Source: a virus
Virus record (IMG/VR): IMGVR_UViG_3300026094_000049
Span: 1 to 20,694 of that record
DNA length: 20,694 nucleotides
Reading direction: 5' to 3' (one strand)
Shown: piece after piece, positions 10,601 to 19,600 of the stretch
Position numbering within the stretch: the stretch's first letter is position 1
Layout of the letters: the number at the start of each line of letters is the position of its first letter
The notes under the pieces: generated by a model
Told to the model about the DNA's origin: nothing
The model's input: the letters and a program-made list of their open reading frames with translations, nothing else
The model's database searches: none
Program-made: the position numbers and the translations under genes

Positions 10601-13600
10601 TTGCGGATACATCAACAAAATCAGTCAGTCCTCTGTCAAATATTGTTGCACTGCTGTCAAAAATGGTCTCTATTTCAGAGTCGCCGTTGTCTGCTGTGAC
10701 AATCAATGTTGTGCCGTCAAAGTCAACCTCTGATCCAAACAACAGTGCTTTTCCGTATTCCGAAGGGTGTACCAGTTGTTTTAGTTCATAAAATCCGTTT
10801 ATCTGTTCGTAAACATACACCACACCTTGGTTGACATTTTCATTGTCATTCAAAGGAGCACCAATTGCTAGATATGTTCCATCATTGCTGAGAGAAATAC
10901 TGGCGCCAAAAGCACTTTCTGGATTTTGCGCTGTTATGACCTGTGTTAAAACAAACAAACCGTTTATGCTTCTGTACACAGCAATTCTATTAATATCGCC
11001 ACTGTATTCCAGAGATGTTGCAACAACTTCTCCTGTATCCGAGGCTGCTGTGTCTCGGGTAAATGTCAACAATCCAGTTTGTTCTAACACACTGTTATTG
11101 TCCAGCTGCAATCCTGTGTTGTTTGGTATAAAGCCAATATAATCAATTGGCTGACCCAGCGTTTGCCAGTCTGCAGAATCAAACAGGCCGGGCATGATAT
11201 TGGTTGCAGCACTGTATAGTTTGCCACCTTCAAAGACTATATCATTTTCAAAGTATCTTCTATTGTCATCAAACTGTCCTGCATAAAGTTTGTTAATTCC
11301 AAGATCCCAGGAAAATCTTTGATTGTTGTCTAAGCCGTTTTTAATCACATACACTTTGCCTGCATCTGCAGCATTGGACTGTGTTGATACAAAAAGTCTC
11401 TGTAACTCATTGAATGTTGAAATCTCAACAGTATGACCTAATCTCTGATTTGGCGTTCTTTCTGGTGCGATAAACGAACCGACTCTTAACCACTGGCTGC
11501 CGCCGGCCTTCTGATAAACAGTATACAAACCCTCATTTTGCGGTCCTATGTTATTGCCTGCTGCTCCTGCAGGAATTCTGTAAACCTGCAACCAGTCATT
11601 GTTTGCTGAACTAGGAACATTTGCAGGTCTTGGTGCTCCATTAACAACTTGTTCATTGTAGAACCAGTATTCTGCATCAATCAAAGAAGTAGTGCCGGTG
11701 TACTCTATTGGTTCTGGATTTTCAAAAACCAACATTTTGCCTATTCCTGCACTTTCAAGTCCTAGGCTTCTTGACAGTATGTTGCCGATAGCTCTGGAAC
11801 CGCTAGCTGGATCAAATTCTTCACTGCCTGACCCGTCTGCGAGATATTCTATAATCCTGTTTTGGTTGAAATTGTCACCTAGTGCAAATTGTCCAGACAC
11901 ATTTTTTACATATACTCTAGCCAGCCTGTTTGTGAATTTTTGATAGAAAACCACTTCGGCTGTGCCGCCGAAATCTGTGTCCCGCACTGTGAGTCCTACC
12001 TTAGGTTCAACTGGCCGGCCTTGGTAATCATTTTGTATTTGAAAATCAATGTATCCATCCCATATATCTGTTATGGTTCTTGTTCCTGATATGTCTGATA
12101 CTGCAAGTCCGATGCTGTTAGGATCTTTCCATTCTTGATTTGCGTAAGTTTTGAGAGAATTATAAAACAAATCAATGGTATCGCCGATGTTTACCAGAGG
12201 AGTAAACGCCGAACTGTCTACCGCACCAGTTAACTCAGCCGGTGCTCTTACTGCCCACAAGGACGACGGGAAAATTCCTGAAGCCCCACCGGGTCCAGAA
12301 ACAGCTTCGTAAGTTAAACTGATAACTTCACTGTTTTTAGTATCTTCACTCGAAGAAATTTCGGTGTCAAAGTCCAAAACATTATAATAAAATCCATGAT
12401 CAACATCTCCAGCTGGAATAATGTCGGTGTAGACCAGTCCTTTACCAAGATCTGCTGCAGTATTGGCCACATCGTATGTGAAAGAAAGATCTATTTTGAA
12501 ATATCCATTCCAAAAACTGTCAATGTCAGCAGTTTGCGCTGCTGGTGCAACAGTTTCATATTGGCCTACAAACTCGCCAATGTCTGTGGTCGCTGCACCA
12601 GAATTGCCAAAATCACCATTTTGATTTTTGACATAAACCGTTATATCCACAGGAGAATTAGCGTACACATAGGCCACAGTGCCAAATGCCGTTATGGTTT
12701 CAATGGTTTGTCCAATTTGTGGAATATTATCTGAGTTTTCAAATCTCAAAATAGAATCAATTTTATCTGAAATCACATGCTTGCTGGTTAGAAAATCTGC
12801 ATCTATTTCGTCTATGGAGCCATTGAACGGCTGCACATCCTGCAGTTGTTCTGCGTTTTGATGTGCATAGGAGACTGTATTCCATTTGAGTTCAATTTCG
12901 TCGCCTATTACAGATGCTTCAAACATCTCCTGTGGTGCTTTTACAAGAAAGTGATCAACTTCAGAGATATTAGTGTATGGATAATTACCTGCAAGAAGAA
13001 CATTTACGTCTTCGCTGTTTTGATTTGTTAATCCAAGGTCCAGTAAAATCTGCGGCACACTTTGAAAAGAGCCTACCTCAATACTGGCCACGCTGCCTTG
13101 AATATCAACCAGTGCTTGCCAGTAAGCGTCGTTGAGTTCCGCTATCTCGTTTTCTGCATAAGATTTGGTTTCGCTGTAATCGCCGGCGAAAGTGCTTTTC
13201 ACATCGCTTGCTTGCGGCGATCCGACTGCAATAAAGTTACCAGTGTCATCTATTGCAACACTAGCGCCAAATCTTTGTCCAGGGCTGGCCAGATCCTCGT
13301 CGGCTTCCAGAACTGCATTTAATTCTAGAGTTTGATTCTCACTGGATCTATTATAGATATAGACTTTGCCGGCGTCTTCGTCTGGAGCTCCTACAACAAC
13401 TGTTCTGTTGGACCTGTCTGCATCAACAGCAGCAGCAAAATTGTCACCTTTTTGCGAGTCTGGAGTCACTGAGTCAGCTTCAACAAATGCGTCATTTCGA
13501 TTATACACTGCCCATGAATTATTGCCAGTTTCGTCTACCCAAATTCTGGACACACCTTTTTCAACCAAAGGAATCACTGTGTTTGCGTCTTGAAAATCTT

Positions 13601-16600
13601 CAAATCTCACGGAAGTAAATCTTGTGATTCTCCCCTGTATCTCTGTTTCTGGCAATTCAGGCACAGTTTCCGATAGCAGTTCCACACTATTGTTAGATAT
13701 TCCTGCAATTTTGTACAATCCATCTGCGTTTTCGCAATTGAACAGTCCAATTATCTCGTCAACAGCGAGATCAATGTCTGCTGTGGTCAAATTAACTGAA
13801 AATCCATTTGCAGTGTCTTCAATGGATTCAATTACATAATCAGTTTGAATGTGTGCATAAACATTCCAGCTGGTTCCGTCAATGCCTGCCCAAATCTTAG
13901 CACCTGCTGTGACATCGTCAAAATTCAGTTCCAGTATGTCTTCGTAGCTGTCAATTTGAAAATCAACATCATCAGGATGAACATATCCGCTGTTTTTGGT
14001 AAATGTGTCAACAACTGTTTTTTCAGGAAAAGGACGGTGGTCATAATTTTCCGGAGTTTGAAAAACTTCAGAGGGCGTAATTCTATAAATTAGATCAGTA
14101 GCAGTATCGCTGGTCTGATTTGTCAGCTGAAACTGCTGTGGCTCTGTTCTGAATTTCTGCTCGTCTAACAGATATTCAACTTCTTCAAATCCGTCAACAG
14201 CGCCGTATTGACCAGACTTTATTGCCCATTCTTCATAAAATTCAAGACTGTCTCTGTTTGCTGAACCTAAAACATCAAACAGTTTCCTAAAAGCATTTTC
14301 TGTGCCTTTGTCTTGAATAAAGCCTTGATAAAACTTGTACTGCGAAACATCATCGTTGATAATATTTGCCAGATACTCTCGATTCTGGTATCCAATTAGA
14401 TGTTGAGCAAATTTCTGCTGCTCTGCGTCAAAATTATCAGTGTCAAGATCATAGAAGTCAGCAAACTGATTGGTTTTATATTCCCAGTTAGGCAAAAGAC
14501 CGCCTGAGGGTTTTTCAGGCAGTCTAACCCAATTACGTGCTTCAAACACTGCAGTTCCTGGAACTCTGTTTCTAGCAGCATAATAAAACTCTTTGTAATT
14601 GACTATGTCGCCAATTGCATAATCACGCCATGGCTGCCATTCTTCTGCCTTGGCATCGTCGTAAACAAACCCTGGCACATTAATCGATCCGTCCCATTCT
14701 GCTGTTCTGTATCCGAGAACTTTTATTCTTTCCTGTCTGTAACCTGGTTCTTGATCGTAGATAATATCACCGAACACAGTTTTATTGTCAATGATTATTG
14801 CATGTTCTTTTTGTATCAGACTGATGCGTATTCCAAAAATACCATCTGCTGTGTTTTTGGTTCTTATATCAAACTCGTTGGGGTTGATCCTTGCAACCGA
14901 CACATTGCCGGGCTGTAGTTTTTTGCCGTCTGCTTTGGTCAAACTGTAACCATAAAAAGTGTCATAAACACTGTCTACTGTTGCAAATTCTGACACAAAT
15001 CTAAATTTAATGCCTGCTGGAGATACTGCTATAACAGCCCCTGCTTCCCAATTTTGCGTAGTCCAAAACAGAAATTCTCTTGCACTGGTTTTCCAATTGG
15101 TAACCAAGCCATTGTCTGATTCATAATAATCAAACACAAAACCTTTGCTTTCCAGCCAAGCGCCGTATCCAAGCAGAAAATCAACTACGTCTTGAATTTC
15201 TGAAAATGACTCTCCGTACCTAATTTCAGATTCCTGAGATTCAAACTTGGTTCTGAATTTGGCTGTTCTGCCGCCTTCAATCGGTATGTCTGGTAATTTT
15301 ACAAATTTGCCGGAATCAAAATTTGCCGCAGTTTGGTGTGTTTCGGTTACTCGATATATGGTGTTTTCGTACTGTACTATTTTGCCTTTAGTCAGTGTTT
15401 TTTCTGAATCCCAGTTTATTACGTTAGCTGATATACCGCCTATGGTTTCCGTTGAATCGCTATTAGCAGGCACGGGTTTGAAGTATGTGAAATAGGGTTG
15501 CTGGTTATTGTAGCCGCGCACCGTGAAACCTGCAGGTCTTTTTTCAACAACAACACCGCTATAATATATGTTTTCGATTGGAGCACTTGTGTTGAAAAAT
15601 ATCTGATAGTTTTCTTCAGGAACAAAAACGTTGCCTTGATTATTGGGCGTTCTAGAATCTAGGATCAACTTGAATTTTTCTTTGCTAGTTAGTCCTGCAA
15701 GTTTAAATCCAATTTGATTATTCAATGCTGAAATGTCTGACTTGTAATCATCATAAACTGCTGTTACATTAGAAGTAATGTAGTCTCTCACGTAATTGAC
15801 CAATCCACTGGTAAACACACGCTGATTATCCTGCACAGTGTTTGGAAGATTTATTTTTTCCAGTTGAATCTGTGTGTTTTCTTCTTGGTATGAAATTTGC
15901 CCAGACAGATCTCGGAACTGTCGTGTTCTGTCAAATGCAGTTGCAAAAACACTGTTTGGTCTATTCAGCACAAATGCTGTTAACAGAGCAAAAGCGTATT
16001 CTGAACTTTTTCGCCAAGCTGTTTCAACCGGTGACCAATCGCCAAATTGATAATTTTTATCCAGCAACTGACTGTTATAATAATCAACATAACCAGATGC
16101 CATCGGAGACACAAGATTACCAGCATCGTCGACCGGAAGATGACCAGTTAATCCAGGCCGAGCAAATTTTTCATAGACTACTGGCGTTTGTCCAGGCTGT
16201 TTAACTATGCCTTGCTCTATGTCTTCCCACAGCAGCAAATTGCCTTGTGTATACGGAGCAGGACCATACTGTTCATTCCACCAATCTGGCTTTTGAGAAA
16301 ATCCCAGCATTTCCCATGGTCTGGCATGCGGTGCATCTGTGTCATAGGCTTCTTGATAAACATTTCTCCAAGATCCCAAAATTGCATCGCCGTTCCAGTT
16401 GGTCATTCCTGTGTGATTCCAGGTAAATGGATTTTGTCTATCGTAAACAGGATTTTCAGTGAAATCGTTGTCTATCAATCTCAACCATTCAGTAAAATCT
16501 ACAAGCAAACTGGTATCTAAATTGGCTTTTGCAATGCCGTTGCTGCGATAAGTGCCTTGTTGATAGTTGTAAACGTCAAACAGCTCATCGTTGTATTCAA

Positions 16601-19600
16601 CTTTGAGGTTGTTGTAGATTCTTTTTTCCAATTCAAGTAGCAGATCATCTCTGAAATCATTAAACGCTATGATTCTGCTGCCATCGTGGCCGATTATAAC
16701 ATCGGTGGGATCGATATATGTATCGTCCTGCTGTTTTTCTGGAACAAAGCTAGGAAAAAGTCCCAGTTTTGTTGGAGTGGGCGGCACATAAGAACCAGTG
16801 GTGCTTTCGTACTCATAAACTTCTAATACATCGTCTCTGACTTGACCTGCTGTTAATTCTATAAAACCTTCGCTGTTGAAACGATAATCCTGCCCATGCA
16901 TCAGCTGACTACCATTTAAATAAACCAGCACAGCTTGATCGCTGGGTGCTTCTAGCGTAAATGGACTGTTGAGGCCAAAAAAGATTTGTTGATCTGATAT
17001 AATGTCAAACCTAAAAACTCGAGCTCCGCCTCTGGGAATCATGTCAGAGAAGTAAAAGGCATCTGTGTTTTTGTTGTTCTTTGTCAGCTCTCTCAGTATT
17101 GTTTCAACCTGTTGACGCACATTTCCTGAATCTGGTAGATCACGTGCAAGTTGTAAAAATTCTCTTTTGAATTTTGCATATTGAGATTTTGCAAAACGCA
17201 GTGATTTAACCACATTGGCATTTTTGTCAAGCAGGTGATACAATGCAAGGTTCAAGGGTGCCGAATGTTTGACAATGCGCTTGCCAAACGCAGTGATGTC
17301 GCCCAGATCGCGGAGATTAGAATTGCCAGGATATTGTCCTTGAAACTGATCTAATTCTTCTATTATTGTGCCCACATGATCGTTAACTTCGCCCAGTGTA
17401 AGTTCATTGACATCTCTGTTTAATGGATTTCTTTCTAGGTTGATAGGAATTTCATAAAAACCGTTGCTGTTTTTTGGCTGCGATGACCTAGTTTGCAAAC
17501 GCACAACATCATTTTCGTGAACCGGATTGTTCAATATAACAAATGCTGTAGACCTGCGTGTTTCAATTGTGTAATCGGTAGTATACAAACCATTTATAAA
17601 AACCTTTACACTGAGATCATCCAACATACCGCTGTTGTCATAAACATCAACAGCAAAATCTGTTTGATCAGTTTCTGCTTCAAACTGCCTGGTAACAGAT
17701 TGGTAACTGGGCTCATTGGCAATTTTCCAGCCGTTTTCTATTTCAAAATCAGTTCTAGACGAATATCTTCTCAAATAACCTGCTGACGTCTTTTCCTGTT
17801 GTGGCATTTCACCGTCTGGGCAGAAAGTTGCAGAATCAGTTAACAAATCAAATTCAAAAACAATGTCGCCGACGTTTTCAATCGAACGATATGCCAGTGG
17901 AAACCCCAGTTCGCTGTCAGCTGATCCCAAGCCCTGTTTGTAAGAGAACAGTTCTGTTCCAGCAAAATCTGTTGAAACATACACAGTGCTGTCACTTAAA
18001 CTGTCTCCGTCGCAATTGAAAATATCAAACAAAGGCGGTTGATTGGTTTGTTCTTTGTTTTGCGCTTGTTCCCAGCTTTCGCCGTTGAAGTACAAAATTG
18101 AACCTTTGTAAACATCGCCTTGGCCCACAAACACAGATTCGTTTTCAAGGGCTTCCGTATCATCAGCTGGCACCAAGGAAATTTGTCTGCGTCCCTTGAA
18201 AGTTATAAATTTGACTTGATAGATTTGATTTTTGACTCTGATATCAGTGTCAGCCGTAAACAGCACTCTCATGCCATTTGCAATATCAATGCCGTCAACA
18301 TTGTAACCTTCTTTGCCTTCTATGATGGAAAAAACATCAACAGTGAAATCGTCTACTAGATCCACAGGTTGTTTGGATACTGTGCCAAACTTAAACAGTT
18401 TTAAATTGGGTTCGAATTCAATGATAGGTCGTGTTGCACGTTGGCTCTGATCCAACAACAGTGCTGTGCCTGTAATTTCTGCTGAACGTTCTATTACACT
18501 GCGATGAAACCATCTATTGTATTTTGACCATAAATTTCCGTCTATTGAGGTTCGATTGATTGTGAGATAGTCTTTTTCTCTGGGATATCCTATTGCTGTA
18601 GAATAAGGAATTGTGTCAAATCCTTCAGAATCGAACTCAATTGATTCGTTGTCCACAAATGCGCCAGCTAATGTGAGCTCAGACTCTGGTATTAATTGAA
18701 TGGCTTCGCCCACTCCTTCAACATAGTAAAATCCATTTTGAAAAGTTTCAGGCCTCGTAGTGCCTTGAAAATATATTTTCATTCCATTGGAAAGATCAAA
18801 GCCGTCGCCAGTTGTGTAATTTGATTTGCCTAATATTTCGTTTTCAACATCTATAAACGCAGCTTCTTCTGGATCATACACTCTAATCAGTCCGCCGGCG
18901 TTTATATCTCTGTCGCTTACATAATAGATGTATTCTGGAGTGTTTTGATTTAGAGTGAGTTCAATCACGCCTTGTTCAACGCCCTGCTGAGAAACTTCAT
19001 TAAGCAAGTTAAATGTTGTATCAATCTGCCATTTTTCTTGGTCTGCTTCCAGGGTGTCATTGGATCGATGGGTAGCAACAGCTTGATAAACTGTTCCTTC
19101 ATATACCACAGTTTCTCCTACTGTAAACAAAGTGCCCGGGGTCCAGCGTTTTGCTGTGGTTTTTTGTGATCTAAAAGATAGCGGCAAACCTGGTGCGTCA
19201 ATTTCAAATCTATAAGTGACACCTCTGTAAAGAGTCAACTCTGGATTTTGTGTTAGTCCATCAGGAGTAAAAACAAATCCAAAATTGTCAAGGTTGTCAA
19301 CTGCAGAGACAGTGTATGTGCTTTTTATGCTTACGGAATCGCCAGAGACTGGCACCGGAGTCGGTCCGTTAGGCAACCAATAGTATTCTCTGAAATTGGC
19401 AAACTTGTCCCAGTCAATGTGCGGATTCCATGCATAATATTCCTGCTGGTTTAGCGCTGAATGATCGTCTGTGTATCCTCCTAGATTTGTTATTTGGTTG
19501 ATGTAGTCATTGTAATCTGCATAAAATGACACATTGTTCAACTGATCTTTGATGATTGTGGCAGGCTCAAATTGATAATTTTCTCGCTGTTGTGATACAT

